Shown here: one piece after another, positions 1 through 9,266 of the stretch
Position numbering within the stretch: position 1 is the first letter of the stretch
Layout: every line of letters begins with the position of its first letter
From: Stutzerimonas azotifigens
GTDB lineage: Bacteria; Pseudomonadota; Gammaproteobacteria; Pseudomonadales; Pseudomonadaceae
Length of the DNA: 64,000 nucleotides
Direction: 5' to 3'
Assembly (NCBI RefSeq): GCF_013522725.1
Contig: NZ_JAAMRF010000006.1
Coordinates: 124,001 to 188,000 of the forward strand
Notes under the pieces: model-generated
What the model saw: the letters and a program-made list of their open reading frames with translations, nothing else
The model's database searches: none
Told to the model about the DNA's origin: nothing
Translations under genes and position numbers: made by a program

Positions 1-111
1 ATGCTCGCGCAGCCCTCGATGATCAAGCGCCCGGTGCTCGACCTGGGCGACCGCACCCTGGTCGGCTTCAAGCCCGACCTCTACGCCGCCGCGCTGCCGG
101 CGCGCACCTGA
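1..111 (+). CDS. ArsC/Spx-family reductase-like protein, C-terminal end (partial)
   Basis: The reading frame is open from the first base and stops at TGA 109-111, so only the last 36 residues are in the window. The visible tail (PSMIKRPVLDLGD, then VGFKPDLY) is the usual C-terminal pattern of ArsC/Spx-like thioredoxin-fold proteins (YffB type), where the invariant 'IKRPV' forms part of the active-site face. From memory, Pseudomonas genomes place such a gene just upstream of dapD, which agrees with the neighbour here. The catalytic N-terminal cysteine lies outside the window, so activity cannot be judged. Confidence 0.75.
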   Translation: MLAQPSMIKRPVLDLGDRTLVGFKPDLYAAALPART

Positions 112-159
112 ACCCGACATGCGCCCCACGCCGGGCGCGACTGACCAGAAGGAACCGTA

Positions 160-1194
160 ATGTCCACTACTCTCTTCAGCCTGGCGTTTGGCGTCGGCAC
201 CCAGAACCGTCAGGGCAACTGGCTGGAAGTCTTCTATGCGCAGCCGCTGCTGCGTCCAGCCGGTGAACTGGTCGACGCGGTCGCCAATCTGCTCGGTTAC
301 AGCGGTGGCAACCAGGCAATCAGCCTGACCACCTCCCAGGCTTCGCAGCTGGCCGACGCCGTCAAGTTGGTCGACCCTGCGCAATGCGCGTTGCTGACCC
401 GTTTGGCTGAGAGCCAGCGCCCGCTGGTGGCGACCTTCCTCGCGGAAGATGCCGCATTGACCTCCACGCCCGAGGCCTACCTCAAGCTGCACCTGTTGTC
501 GCACCGACTGGTCAAGCCCCACGGCCTGAACCTCGCCGGTATTTTCCCGCTGCTGCCCAACGTGGCGTGGACCAGCGAAGGCGCGATCGACCTGGCCGAG
601 CTGGGCGAACGTCAGCTCGAAGCACGCCTGAAAGGCGAGCTGCTGGAAGTGTTCTCGGTAGACAAGTTCCCCAAGATGACCGATTACGTGGTGCCGGCCG
701 GTGTGCGCCTGGCCGATAGCGCGCGCGTGCGCCTGGGCGCCTACATCGGAGAAGGCACAACCGTCATGCACGAGGGTTTCGTCAACTTCAACGCCGGCAC
801 CGAAGGCCCGGGGATGATCGAAGGCCGCGTCTCGGCCGGCGTCTTCGTTGGCAAGGGCTCCGACCTGGGCGGCGGCTGCTCCACCATGGGCACCCTGTCC
901 GGCGGCGGCAACATCGTCATCTCGGTGGGCGAAGGCTGCCTGATCGGCGCCAACGCCGGTATCGGCATCCCGCTCGGTGACCGCAACACCGTGGAAGCCG
1001 GCCTCTACATCACCGCCGGCACCAAGGTGAACCTGCTCGACGAGCAGAACGCATTGGTCAAGGTAGTGAAGGCACGTGAACTGGCCGGTCAGACCGACCT
1101 GCTGTTCCGCCGCAACTCGCAAAGCGGCGCGGTCGAATGCAAGACTCACAAATCCGCTATCGAGCTCAACGAGGCGCTCCACGCGCACAACTGA
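160..1194 (+). CDS. dapD: 2,3,4,5-tetrahydropyridine-2,6-dicarboxylate N-succinyltransferase
   Basis: DapD transfers a succinyl group from succinyl-CoA to tetrahydrodipicolinate in the succinylase branch of lysine and meso-diaminopimelate synthesis in the cytoplasm. The 344-residue protein is the long form typical of Pseudomonas. A left-handed beta-helix of hexapeptide repeats runs through the second half (about residues 185-300, with GGGCSTMGTLSGGG and a Gly-rich turn ending GIGIPLGDRN), followed by the C-terminal domain. An AAGGAA ribosome site sits 7 bases before the ATG. The next enzyme of the branch, dapE, lies 2.7 kb downstream on the same strand. Confidence 0.97.
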   Translation: MSTTLFSLAFGVGTQNRQGNWLEVFYAQPLLRPAGELVDAVANLLGYSGGNQAISLTTSQASQLADAVKLVDPAQCALLTRLAESQRPLVATFLAEDAALTSTPEAYLKLHLLSHRLVKPHGLNLAGIFPLLPNVAWTSEGAIDLAELGERQLEARLKGELLEVFSVDKFPKMTDYVVPAGVRLADSARVRLGAYIGEGTTVMHEGFVNFNAGTEGPGMIEGRVSAGVFVGKGSDLGGGCSTMGTLSGGGNIVISVGEGCLIGANAGIGIPLGDRNTVEAGLYITAGTKVNLLDEQNALVKVVKARELAGQTDLLFRRNSQSGAVECKTHKSAIELNEALHAHN

Positions 1195-1268
1195 CAGGAG
1201 CAGCGACGGGCTGCAAGCCGTAAGCCGCCTCCAGCGCCGCTTCAGCTTGCCGCTCGAGCTTTCAGCCT

Positions 1269-2474
1269 ATGGCCCTCACGTCCCCCTGGCGAGCCGACTT
1301 CCCGGCGATCTCCGTGCTCGAAGCCGAAGGCCAGACCTACCTCGACAGCGCCGCCACGGCGCAGAAGCCGCAAGCCTTGATGGACCGGGTGTACGGCTAC
1401 TTCCGCAGCGGCGCGGCGAACGTGCACCGGGCCCAGCACCTGCCCTCCGAACGTGCCACCCGCGCGTTCGAAGCGACACGCGAAACCACCGCGCGCTGGC
1501 TCAACGCCTCCGCAGACGACGAAATCGTCTTTACCCATGGCGCCACCGAGGCGTTCAACCTGCTGGCGTATGGCCTGGAGGCGCAGTTCCAGAGCGGCGA
1601 CGAGCTCGTCATCAGCGCACTCGAACACCATGCCAACCTGCTGCCCTGGCAGCAGCTCGCGCGGCGCAAGGGGCTGCGGCTGGTGGTCCTGCCGATCGAT
1701 GCGCAAGGCCGGGTGGACCTGCAGGTCGCTTCCGGGCTGATCGGCCCACGCACACGGCTGCTCGCAATCAGCCAGCTCTCCAATGTGCTGGGTACCTGGC
1801 AACCGCTCACCGAACTGATCGCTCTGGCCCGAAGTGTGGGTGCGATCACCGTGGTCGATGGCGCCCAGGGGATCGTCCACGGACGCCACGACGTGCAGGC
1901 GCTCGGCTGCGATTTCTATGTGTTCTCCAGCCACAAGCTCTACGGGCCGGAAGGCCTGGGCGTGCTCTACGGGCGCCGGGACCGCTTGCGGATGCTCGAG
2001 CACTGGCAGTTCGGCGGCGAGATGGTTCGCCACGCCCGCCTGGAGGACGCCGATTTCCATGCGCCGCCGATGGGCCTGGAAGCCGGAACCCCCGCGATTG
2101 GCGCCGTGATCGGCCTGGGCGCCACGCTCGGCTATCTGGGCGGTCTAGACGCCGAGGCCGTTCGCCGCCACGAAAGCGCACTGCTTGATAGGCTGTGCCA
2201 GGGGCTGCGTCAGCGCACCGGCGTACGGCTGCTGGGCGAGCCGCAGGCAGCGCTCGCCAGCTTCGTCGTCGAGGGCGTGCACAATGCCGACCTGGCGAAC
2301 CTGCTCGGCGAGCAGGGCATCGCCGTTCGCGCCGGGCAGCATTGCGCGATGCCCCTGTACCAGAGTCTCGAACTCGGTGGCGCGATACGGGTGTCGCTGG
2401 CGCTGTACAACGATGGCAGCGATTTGGACCGCTTCTTCGCCGCACTGGACGCGGCGCGGGAGATACTCGGATGA
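1269..2474 (+). CDS. csdA: Cysteine desulfurase, CsdA/SufS class
   Basis: This PLP enzyme removes sulfur from cysteine as a persulfide on its own cysteine, for delivery to an E-type acceptor. The 401-residue protein shows the PLP-lysine motif SSHKLYGP at about 225 and the mobile catalytic cysteine in RAGQHCAMPLYQ at about 358, both characteristic of group II desulfurases. It overlaps the SufE-like gene by four bases (ATGA), so the pair is translationally coupled. tcdA lies just beyond in the opposite direction, which favours the Csd (tRNA ct6A) role over a SUF assembly role. No strong ribosome site precedes the ATG. Confidence 0.93.
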   Translation: MALTSPWRADFPAISVLEAEGQTYLDSAATAQKPQALMDRVYGYFRSGAANVHRAQHLPSERATRAFEATRETTARWLNASADDEIVFTHGATEAFNLLAYGLEAQFQSGDELVISALEHHANLLPWQQLARRKGLRLVVLPIDAQGRVDLQVASGLIGPRTRLLAISQLSNVLGTWQPLTELIALARSVGAITVVDGAQGIVHGRHDVQALGCDFYVFSSHKLYGPEGLGVLYGRRDRLRMLEHWQFGGEMVRHARLEDADFHAPPMGLEAGTPAIGAVIGLGATLGYLGGLDAEAVRRHESALLDRLCQGLRQRTGVRLLGEPQAALASFVVEGVHNADLANLLGEQGIAVRAGQHCAMPLYQSLELGGAIRVSLALYNDGSDLDRFFAALDAAREILG

Positions 2475-2881
2475 CCTTGCCCGCCGCGGCCGCCGAAGCC
2501 ATGCAGCGGTTCGCCGCTGCGGGTGGCTGGGAGCAACGCGCGCGCCTGCTGATGCAGTGGGGCGAGCGCCTCGAGCCGCTGGACGACAGCGAGCGTAACG
2601 AAGCCAATCGCGTTCAGGGTTGCGAAAGCCAGGTCTGGCTGACCGGCACGCAACAGGACGGCCTCTGGTACTACCGCGCGGCCAGCGAGGCTCGCCTGCT
2701 GCGTGGCCTGCTGACACTGTTGATCGAACGCGTCAACGGACTCAGCGCCGAAGAACTCGCCACCCTCGACCTCACTCAGTGGTTCACCGATCTCGGCCTC
2801 GCGCGGCAACTGTCCCCCTCGCGCAGTAACGGCCTGATGGCGGTGCTGCGTCGTATGCGCGCGTTGTCCGAGCAAGGCTGA
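2471..2881 (+). CDS. csdE: SufE-family sulfur acceptor (CsdE-like)
   Basis: The product is the partner of the desulfurase just upstream: it accepts persulfide sulfur on a conserved cysteine and passes it on. The 136-residue protein has the SufE pattern around Cys51 (NRVQGCESQVWL) followed by a Leu-rich helical C-terminal half (RGLLTLLIERVNGLSAEEL). The start is the ATG that overlaps the csdA stop; earlier starts in the same frame would lie inside csdA. In E. coli CsdA-CsdE supply TcdA, whose gene is the convergent neighbour here. Confidence 0.92.
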   Translation: MTLPAAAAEAMQRFAAAGGWEQRARLLMQWGERLEPLDDSERNEANRVQGCESQVWLTGTQQDGLWYYRAASEARLLRGLLTLLIERVNGLSAEELATLDLTQWFTDLGLARQLSPSRSNGLMAVLRRMRALSEQG

Positions 2882-2949
2882 CCAACCGTTAGGCCGCGCC
2901 AGCAGCGGCATGGTTTCGCCATCTATCTCTGCCCCGCCGGCACCCTGAT

Positions 2950-3762
2950 TCAGCGCTTGCCGGCAGACCGCTCCGCAGGTCGTCGCGCACCGGCGACCAG
3001 CTTGTCCACCGCACGGGCGGCGGCCACCATGCCGAAGCTCGCGGTTACCATCATCGACGCCCCGAAGCCGCCGGCGCAGTCGAGCTTGACGCCCTCGCCC
3101 ACGAAGCTTTTCGACTGGCAGACGCCGCCATCGGGCTTCGGATAGCGCAGCTGCTCGGTGGAAAAGACGCAGGGCACGCTGTAGTGCCGGCCCGGCGTAC
3201 GCGAGAAGTTGTAATCGCGGCGCAGCATGGAGCGCACCTTGGCGGCGAGCGGATCGTTGAAGGTTTTGTTCAGGTCGGCGACCTGGATTTGCGTCGGGTC
3301 GATTTGCCCACCCGCCCCGCCGGTGGCGATGATCTGGATCTTGCGCCGCTTGCACCAGGCGATCAGCGCCGCCTTGGCCGGAACGCTGTCGATGCAGTCG
3401 ATGACGCAGTCCATCTCTTCGGTGATGTACTGATCCATGGTGTCACGGGTGACGAAGTCCGCTATCGCATGGACAGTGCAGCGCGGGCTGATGGCCCGCA
3501 GCCGCTCGGCCATCACCTCGACCTTGGGCCGGCCGACCATTCCCTCCAGCGCATGGACCTGGCGGTTGGTGTTGGTCACGCATACATCGTCCAGGTCGAA
3601 CAGGGAAATTTCGCCGACGCCACTGCGCGCCAATGCCTCGGCCGCCCAGGAACCCACCCCGCCGATGCCCACCACCGCGACGTGAGCCGCCATCAGGCGC
3701 TCGAGCCCCTCGCTGCCATACAACCGGCCGATGCCGCCGAAACGCTCGTCTTGTCTGTCCAC
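2950..3762 (-). CDS. tcdA: tRNA threonylcarbamoyladenosine dehydratase
   Basis: TcdA (CsdL) is an E1/ThiF-like ATP-dependent enzyme that cyclises t6A37 to ct6A in tRNAs reading ANN codons. A Rossmann motif GIGGVG lies at residues 32-37, followed by [14 protein letters not shown], the typical adenylation-site signature. The frame is open further upstream, but I place the start at GTG 3762: GGAGGG lies about 7 bases before it and the product then begins [16 protein letters not shown], as TcdA proteins do. That gives 270 residues. It converges with csdA-csdE across a 68-bp gap. Confidence 0.93.
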   Translation of the reverse strand: MDRQDERFGGIGRLYGSEGLERLMAAHVAVVGIGGVGSWAAEALARSGVGEISLFDLDDVCVTNTNRQVHALEGMVGRPKVEVMAERLRAISPRCTVHAIADFVTRDTMDQYITEEMDCVIDCIDSVPAKAALIAWCKRRKIQIIATGGAGGQIDPTQIQVADLNKTFNDPLAAKVRSMLRRDYNFSRTPGRHYSVPCVFSTEQLRYPKPDGGVCQSKSFVGEGVKLDCAGGFGASMMVTASFGMVAAARAVDKLVAGARRPAERSAGKR

Positions 3763-3906
3763 TGGCTGCCCTCCGCTATCGGCGCAGTTTATCGAAACCC
3801 GTCCCTGCACCCAAACGGGGAGACAGGCGAGGCGCAGCCCGGCGCGGGTCAAATGATCGGCATTGCTTTAAAATGGCGCTCTTTGTCCGTGCCATCCGGA
3901 GTCGCA

Positions 3907-5055
3907 ATGCCCGTCGCCCCGCTTTCCCCGACCTTGGAACTCGCTTGCGAGCTGATCCGTCGCCCCTCCGTCACCCCCGCCGACGAGGGCTGCCAGGAGC
4001 TGATGCGAAAGCGCCTGGCCGACGCGGGGTTCGCCATCGAGCCGATGCGCATCGAGGACGTCGACAATTTCTGGGCGATCCGCGGCAGCGAAGGGCCGGT
4101 GCTGTGCTTTGCCGGCCATACCGACGTGGTGCCCACCGGACCGCAGGCAGCCTGGGAACACAAGCCCTTCGAAGCCAGCATCGACGAACAGGGCATGTTG
4201 CGCGGGCGTGGCGCCGCCGACATGAAGGGCAGCCTCGCGGCCATGGTGGTCGCCGTCGAGCGCTTCGTCGCCGAATACCCGCAGCACCGGGGCCAGATCG
4301 CCTTCCTGATCACCAGCGACGAGGAAGGCCCGGCCCATCATGGCACCAAGGCCGTGGTCGAGCGCCTGCGTGAACGCGGCCAGCGGCTGGACTGGTGCAT
4401 CGTCGGCGAGCCCTCGAGCACCACGCTGCTCGGCGACGTGGTGAAGAACGGCCGGCGCGGCTCGCTCGGCGGCACCCTGACCGTGCGCGGTCAGCAGGGC
4501 CACGTCGCCTACCCACACCTGGCGAAGAACCCGATCCATCTGGCGGCACCGGCGCTGGCCGAGCTTGCCGCCGAACACTGGGACGACGGCAACCGCTTCT
4601 TTCCGCCAACGAGCTTCCAGATCTCCAACCTCAACTCCGGTACCGGCGCCACCAACGTGATTCCCGGCACCCTTGAAGCCGTGTTCAATTTCCGCTTTTC
4701 CACCGAATCGACCGTCGAGCAGTTGCAGCAGCGCACCGCCGAGATCCTCGACCGCCACGGTCTGGACTGGCACGTCGACTGGGCGCTGTCCGGCCTGCCG
4801 TTTCTCACCGAACCGGGCGAGTTGCTCGATGCAGTGGCCTCCAGCATTCGCGAGGTCACCGGCCGTGAAACGACTCCATCGACCAGCGGCGGCACCTCCG
4901 ATGGACGCTTCATCGCCACGCTGGGAACCCAGGTGGTCGAGCTGGGCCCGGTCAACGCCACCATTCACCAAGTGGACGAGCGCATCCTTGCCAGCGACCT
5001 GGACGTACTGACCGACGTCTATCACCAGACGCTGGTTCGCCTGCTCGCATGCTGA
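3907..5055 (+). CDS. dapE: Succinyl-diaminopimelate desuccinylase
   Basis: DapE hydrolyses N-succinyl-LL-diaminopimelate to LL-diaminopimelate and succinate in lysine and cell-wall precursor synthesis. The 382-residue M20 metallopeptidase has its di-zinc residues in view: His71 and Asp73 ([10 protein letters not shown]), Asp105 (GAADMKGS), and Glu139-Glu140 ([12 protein letters not shown]). The C-terminal substrate and dimer region includes [10 protein letters not shown]. The frame is open for 240 codons upstream, but the ATG at 3907 is preceded by GGAG and gives the family's usual N-terminus. Its end overlaps rlmA by 7 bases. Confidence 0.96.
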   Translation: MPVAPLSPTLELACELIRRPSVTPADEGCQELMRKRLADAGFAIEPMRIEDVDNFWAIRGSEGPVLCFAGHTDVVPTGPQAAWEHKPFEASIDEQGMLRGRGAADMKGSLAAMVVAVERFVAEYPQHRGQIAFLITSDEEGPAHHGTKAVVERLRERGQRLDWCIVGEPSSTTLLGDVVKNGRRGSLGGTLTVRGQQGHVAYPHLAKNPIHLAAPALAELAAEHWDDGNRFFPPTSFQISNLNSGTGATNVIPGTLEAVFNFRFSTESTVEQLQQRTAEILDRHGLDWHVDWALSGLPFLTEPGELLDAVASSIREVTGRETTPSTSGGTSDGRFIATLGTQVVELGPVNATIHQVDERILASDLDVLTDVYHQTLVRLLAC

Positions 5056-5852
5056 CCTGCCCGCTCTGCCAGGCACCGCTGCATGACGCTGAGCGAGGCG
5101 TCGCCTGCCCGGCCGGGCATCGCTTCGACCGGGCGCGCCAGGGCTACCTCAACCTGTTGCCGGTGCAGCACAAGAACAGCCGCGACCCGGGCGACAACCA
5201 GGCGATGGTGGAGGCGCGCCGGCGCTTTCTCGACGGTGGCCACTATGCACCGCTCGCCGCGCGGCTAGCCGAACTCGCTGCCGACCGCGCGCCGGACAAC
5301 TGGCTGGACATCGGTTGTGGCGAAGGCTACTACACCGAACAGCTGGCCCGTGCCCTACCCCATGCCAAGGGCTATGCGCTGGACATCTCCCGCGAAGCGG
5401 TCAAGCGCGCCTGCCGCCGGGCGCCGCAGCTCGACTGGCTGGTCGCAAGCATGGCGCGCATTCCGCTGGCCGACGCCAGCTGCAACCTGCTGGCCAGCGT
5501 ATTCAGCCCGCTCGACTGGACCGAGGCGCGGCGCCTGCTGTCCAGTGGCGGTGGCCTGCTGCGCATGGGCCCGACCCGTGATCACCTGTGGGAACTGCGG
5601 GCCCGGCTGTATGACGAAGTGCGCGATTATGACGATGAAAAACACCTGTCGCTGATTCCCGAAGGCATGCACCTCGCCCATAGTGAAACATTGAGCTATC
5701 GCCTGCGCCTGGATGACACCCAGGCCCGCGCCGACCTGCTGGCCATGACACCGCACGGCTGGCGGGCGAGCGCCGAGCGCCGAGCCGCGGTGATCGAGGC
5801 GCCACTTGAGGTCGGCGTTGCGATACGCTACGACTGGATTCAGCGGGACTAG
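5049..5852 (+). CDS. rlmA: 23S rRNA (guanine745-N1)-methyltransferase
   Basis: RlmA methylates N1 of G745 in helix 35 of 23S rRNA with S-adenosylmethionine. The 267-residue protein starts with a small zinc-binding module (Cys4, Cys7, Cys20, His24 in [10 protein letters not shown]...ACPAGHRFD), then the family block [19 protein letters not shown], then a class I SAM fold with [16 protein letters not shown]. It overlaps the dapE stop, so translation is probably coupled. Members in some bacteria affect macrolide susceptibility; nothing here shows which base preference applies beyond family membership. Confidence 0.92.
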   Translation: MLTCPLCQAPLHDAERGVACPAGHRFDRARQGYLNLLPVQHKNSRDPGDNQAMVEARRRFLDGGHYAPLAARLAELAADRAPDNWLDIGCGEGYYTEQLARALPHAKGYALDISREAVKRACRRAPQLDWLVASMARIPLADASCNLLASVFSPLDWTEARRLLSSGGGLLRMGPTRDHLWELRARLYDEVRDYDDEKHLSLIPEGMHLAHSETLSYRLRLDDTQARADLLAMTPHGWRASAERRAAVIEAPLEVGVAIRYDWIQRD

Positions 5853-5880
5853 CCCGGCCCCCTTCAGACAAGGCAGACAG

Positions 5881-6252
5881 ATGCGTCAACCGGATATCGA
5901 AATCTACCTCAGGGACGCTGATCAGCAGGCCGTCTCGGCCTGGCTGGAACAGGCCATCGGGCCCTGCTCGCCGTGGCAGCAGAAAGGCCAGACCTTCAAG
6001 TGCAATGCAGCCGACGTGCCGGTGACCTGGCTGCCCAAGGCGGCCGGCAAATGGCATTGCCTGCTGCTGGAAAGCGATACCACGCCGTGGCCGGACGATC
6101 TCGCCTGCGCGCGCGCCGCCTATCAGGCGCTGGGTGTCGAAATACGCTGCGCGCCGGGGAGCTGGCAGGAGGAGGAAGCGGTGGAAGACGCCGACCGCTG
6201 GATCAGCGTCAGCGAACGTGGCGAAGAGGAAATCGTCTGGCGCACCGGCTGA
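5881..6252 (+). CDS. Conserved hypothetical protein, 123 aa
   Basis: I do not recognise a named domain. The small, acidic, soluble protein (pI probably low; Glu- and Asp-rich C-terminus ending EERGEEEIVWRTG-like) has no signal peptide or membrane segment. Tryptophans are frequent (WLEQ, SPWQQ, TWLPK, KWHC, RWIS). It follows rlmA by 28 bases with an AAGG ribosome site 9 bases before the ATG, so it may be cotranscribed with dapE-rlmA. It probably is a real gene, judging by the GC-rich codon use shared with its neighbours and the ribosome site. Function unknown. Confidence 0.75.
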   Translation: MRQPDIEIYLRDADQQAVSAWLEQAIGPCSPWQQKGQTFKCNAADVPVTWLPKAAGKWHCLLLESDTTPWPDDLACARAAYQALGVEIRCAPGSWQEEEAVEDADRWISVSERGEEEIVWRTG

Positions 6253-6330
6253 GCGCCTGATGCAAAGAGGAGGCGCAGCTGACGCGGCAGCCATCCGCGC
6301 CGCCAGTTGCCACAGCCTGAACCGGATATA

Positions 6331-6357
6331 AAGAAAGGCCCGTCGATGACGGGCCTT
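6331..6357 (-). terminator. Rho-independent terminator of the cold-shock gene
   Basis: A perfect 10-bp stem (6335-6344 with 6348-6357) with a 3-base loop is followed, on the minus strand, by a short T-rich run. It lies 7 bases beyond the stop of the cold-shock gene and closes that transcript. Confidence 0.85.
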
Positions 6358-6363
6358 CTGGTC

Positions 6364-6573
6364 TCAGGCGCCGGAAACGTCTTCGGCTTGCAGGCCTTTC
6401 TGACCCTGGATCACCGAGAACTCCACTTTCTGGCCCTCGGCCAGGGAGCGGTGACCCTCGCCACGGATAGCGCGGTAGTGCACGAACACATCGGCCCCGC
6501 TATCACGCTGAATGAACCCATAGCCCTTGGCATCATTGAACCACTTGACGGTTCCGATCTCACGATCAGCCAT
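6364..6573 (-). CDS. CspA-family cold-shock domain protein
   Basis: This 69-residue single-domain RNA/DNA chaperone has both nucleic-acid motifs of the family: RNP1 KGYGFI at about 16-21 and RNP2 VFVHY at about 29-33, after the usual GTVKWFNDA start. I chose ATG 6573 because GGAG is about 8 bases upstream and the product then starts [12 protein letters not shown]; a GTG two codons earlier is also open. A strong terminator follows directly. Such proteins melt mRNA structure in the cold or in stationary phase; which paralogue this is cannot be decided from the sequence. Confidence 0.93.
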   Translation of the reverse strand: MADREIGTVKWFNDAKGYGFIQRDSGADVFVHYRAIRGEGHRSLAEGQKVEFSVIQGQKGLQAEDVSGA

Positions 6574-6826
6574 TACCACTTCTCCAACTCTTTTTTATTA
6601 GCCTCCGGGGAGGGTTTCGACGGCTCACGAGAACGTTCTTCCATGACCGGCCTTGCAAGAGCAGGGAGCGGGTACGAGTCGCATTCCAGGGAAGCCGCTT
6701 CGGGAGTATAAAGCACTCGCTACGGCTTTAAATGACTTTTTTGATTTCGCCAGAGCCCTTGCGCCACTAGGCTTCCAGCGCTTCTTCGGCGAGTCCCGAG
6801 CAACTCGCACAGCATTGATGCAGCCT

Positions 6827-7528
6827 TCAGGGGTGCTTTTGCAACGGCGCCCTATAACTGAGCAATTTGCTCGTCCCCAGTCCCAGACTCACCAGCGATT
6901 CGACCCACTTCAGCGCCACCTGGACACCATCGATCACGGGGGCACCGAGGGCATCCTGCAACGGCCTGGCCCATTGACTCATGCCGGCACAACCGAGCAC
7001 CAGGCATTCGCTGCGATCGTTCTGAAGAATTTCCCGCCCGAGCGCGAGCAGTCGTTGGTAATGCGCCGGGTCACGCTCGAGTTCGAGCACGGGTATGTCG
7101 GCCGCATGTACCCTGGCGCAGCGCCGGTCAAGCCCATAGGCGCTCATGTTCCGTTCGATGATGTGGATCGAGCGCGGCAGGCTGGTGAGGATCGAATACC
7201 GCACGCTGAGCATGCTCGCCGCATGCATCGCCGCCTCGCCGATCCCGATTACCGGTCCGCTGGCGAGCTCTCGCGCGGCATCCAGGCCGGTATCGTCGAA
7301 ACAGGCGATGATGAAACCGTCCACGCCTGCGGCCTGTCCCCTGGCCACGGCCGGCAACAGATGAAACGCCGCCTGCACCCCGTCGGCCGCACCTTCGATG
7401 CTGGCCACCGAAGCCGGCAGATGCAGCACCTCCAGTTCGGTATCGGGTCCCTTGACGCGCCGGCCGGCCTTGTCCAGCAGCTGCGCCATGCCGGCCGAGG
7501 CATTGGGGTTGATCAGCTGGATCTTCAT
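6827..7528 (-). CDS. Aspartate/glutamate-hydantoin racemase superfamily protein
   Basis: The 233-residue protein belongs to the cofactor-independent racemase family that includes hydantoin and allantoin racemases. The N-terminus IQLINPNASAGM is typical of the hydantoin branch. The two catalytic cysteines are present: Cys76 in IIACFDDTG and Cys180 in LVLGCAGMS, which allow two-base racemisation of a ring carbon. It is the last gene of an operon with the ABC transporter upstream and overlaps the permease gene by four bases. The likely substrate is a hydantoin-like compound brought in by that transporter, but this is inferred from family and context only. Confidence 0.85.
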   Translation of the reverse strand: MKIQLINPNASAGMAQLLDKAGRRVKGPDTELEVLHLPASVASIEGAADGVQAAFHLLPAVARGQAAGVDGFIIACFDDTGLDAARELASGPVIGIGEAAMHAASMLSVRYSILTSLPRSIHIIERNMSAYGLDRRCARVHAADIPVLELERDPAHYQRLLALGREILQNDRSECLVLGCAGMSQWARPLQDALGAPVIDGVQVALKWVESLVSLGLGTSKLLSYRAPLQKHP

Positions 7529-8343
7529 GCGCCCTTCCTTGCCCGAGCGCTTACCGCCATCGCCAGCAACACCAGGGCGATGAGGCTGAAGGAAAACAGC
7601 GTGGTTAGAGTGCCCAGCGCGTAGAGCACCGGGGTGGTGACGTTGGTGGTCATGCCGAAAACCTCCAGAGGCAAGGTGTTGAAGCTGCCAGCGACCATCA
7701 GCGTACGGGCGAACTCGTCATAGGACAGGGTCAGCCCGAACAGCGCCACGCCGAACAGGCTGGGGGCAATCAGCGGAAGGACGATCAGACGCACCGTTTG
7801 CCAGGGGCTCGCGCCTAGGTCGCGGGCGGCCATTTCGTAGGCGCGGTCGAAGCGATTGAACACCGCGAACATGATCAGCAGCCCGAACGGCAGCGTCCAG
7901 GTCAGGTGCGCGCCGAAGGCCGAGCTGTACCAGTTCGGGTCCCAGCCCAGACGATCGAACATCAGGCCGATGCCGAGGCTGACCAGAATGGACGGAATGA
8001 TCAGGCTGGCCAGGGTCAGGTAGAACAGCCACTGGCTACCGGCGAACCGGCGGCGATAAGCGAAGCCGGCCAGCACCGAGAACAGCAGCGTACAGACCAT
8101 CACCCCAAGCCCCAGCAGGATCGAGCGCATGAACGAGCCGCCGAAGTCGCCGACTTGCTGGGTGGTGAACAGATTGCCGAACCAGTGCAGCGACACGCCG
8201 TTGAGCGGAAAGGTCAGCCCGCCGTTCGGCCCTTGGAACGAGAGGATGCCGATGGTCAGCGTCGGCCCGTAGAGAAACAGGAGGAACAGCCCGAAGACCA
8301 CACTCAGGAAGTAGAAACTGGCCGGGCGGCGGGTGCGTTTCAT
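7525..8343 (-). CDS. ABC transporter permease, PotC-like
   Basis: A 272-residue inner-membrane permease of the spermidine/putrescine-type family (binding-protein-dependent transport fold). About six membrane helices are visible, from the N-terminal FYFLSVVFGLFLLFLYGPTL to a C-terminal Ala/Leu-rich helix. The EAA loop that contacts the ATPase reads AARDLGASPWQTVRLIVLPLIAPS. It sits between a second permease (2-base gap) and the racemase gene (4-base overlap), so it is part of one operon. The substrate is unknown; the Pot-like family also covers importers for other small cationic or amphoteric compounds. Confidence 0.9.
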   Translation of the reverse strand: MKRTRRPASFYFLSVVFGLFLLFLYGPTLTIGILSFQGPNGGLTFPLNGVSLHWFGNLFTTQQVGDFGGSFMRSILLGLGVMVCTLLFSVLAGFAYRRRFAGSQWLFYLTLASLIIPSILVSLGIGLMFDRLGWDPNWYSSAFGAHLTWTLPFGLLIMFAVFNRFDRAYEMAARDLGASPWQTVRLIVLPLIAPSLFGVALFGLTLSYDEFARTLMVAGSFNTLPLEVFGMTTNVTTPVLYALGTLTTLFSFSLIALVLLAMAVSARARKGA

Positions 8344-8345
8344 GG

Positions 8346-9212
8346 CTACAGCTCCTTGCGGATGTCGACCAGACGGAACATCGCCACCAGCATCAGCAGC
8401 ACGGTGGCCAGCAGCACCACGGCACCCGCAGCGGCGGCCGGATACTGCAGCAGGCTGATCTCGTTGTGGATCAGTACACCGACCGAAGCCCTAAGCCCGC
8501 CGCCCATGATCCGCACGGTGACGAAATCCCCCATCACCATGGTCAGCACAAAAATGCTGCCGATCAGGATGCCGGATTTGCACAGCGGCACGATCACCAG
8601 CAGCAGGATCTGCCAGGTATGGGCGCCGGCGTCGCGCGCCGCCTCGATCAGCCGGCGGTCGATGCGCATCATGGTGTTGAAGATCGGTACCACCATGAAC
8701 AGCGTGTACAGATGGACGTAGGCCAGCACGATGGAGAAATCGCTGTAGAGCAGAAACTCCAGGGGCTGGTCGATCAGCCCCACGCTCTGCAGGCTGGAGT
8801 TGACCAGGCCATTGCGACCGAGCAACGGAATCCAGGAAATCATCCGGATGATGTTGGATGTGAAGAACGGAATCGTGCACAGCAGAAACAGCAGCGTCTG
8901 CATCCGGGTGCTGCGGATGTGGAACGCCAGGTAATAGGCGACGGTGAACCCCAGCACGAAGGTGATCGCCCAGGTGATCACCGCGTACTTGAATGTGTTG
9001 AGGTAGGCCTGCCAGGTCACCGACGAGGACAGCAGATACTGGTAGTTATCGAAAATGAACGCCGGTAGCAGCTGGTAGGAGTCGTAGCCCCAGAAGCTCA
9101 CCGTGACGATCACGGCAATGGGAAAGACCAGGAAGACCAGCAGCGTCAGCGCCAGCGGCAGCGACTGCAGGTGACTGATGTTGGCGAGTGCGGTACGCAT
9201 GCGGGTTTCCAT
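8346..9212 (-). CDS. ABC transporter permease, PotB-like
   Basis: The 288-residue partner permease has the first helix LALTLLVFLVFPIAVIVTVSF and an EAA loop AARDAGAHTWQILLLVIVPLCKSG near residue 190. PotB/PotC-like permeases form a heterodimeric channel, and this gene lies immediately upstream of the second permease with a 2-base gap. The N-terminus is METRMRTALANI; the second Met (residue 5) is an alternative start. It belongs to the same operon as the binding protein 54 bases upstream. Confidence 0.9.
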   Translation of the reverse strand: METRMRTALANISHLQSLPLALTLLVFLVFPIAVIVTVSFWGYDSYQLLPAFIFDNYQYLLSSSVTWQAYLNTFKYAVITWAITFVLGFTVAYYLAFHIRSTRMQTLLFLLCTIPFFTSNIIRMISWIPLLGRNGLVNSSLQSVGLIDQPLEFLLYSDFSIVLAYVHLYTLFMVVPIFNTMMRIDRRLIEAARDAGAHTWQILLLVIVPLCKSGILIGSIFVLTMVMGDFVTVRIMGGGLRASVGVLIHNEISLLQYPAAAAGAVVLLATVLLMLVAMFRLVDIRKEL

Positions 9213-9266
9213 GTTGGCGCCGGCCCGCCCGCGCCGAAGCGAAGGCGGACCACTGCGCTTGGGTGC

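Noticed and set aside
1206..1260. GGCTGCAAGCC / GCTTGCCGC-like repeats before csdA
   Set aside because: Too degenerate to call a REP element or operator from a single copy.
3184..3906. A 240-codon N-terminal extension of dapE
   Set aside because: It covers tcdA on the other strand and has no family likeness. The ATG at 3907 has a ribosome site and gives a normal DapE.
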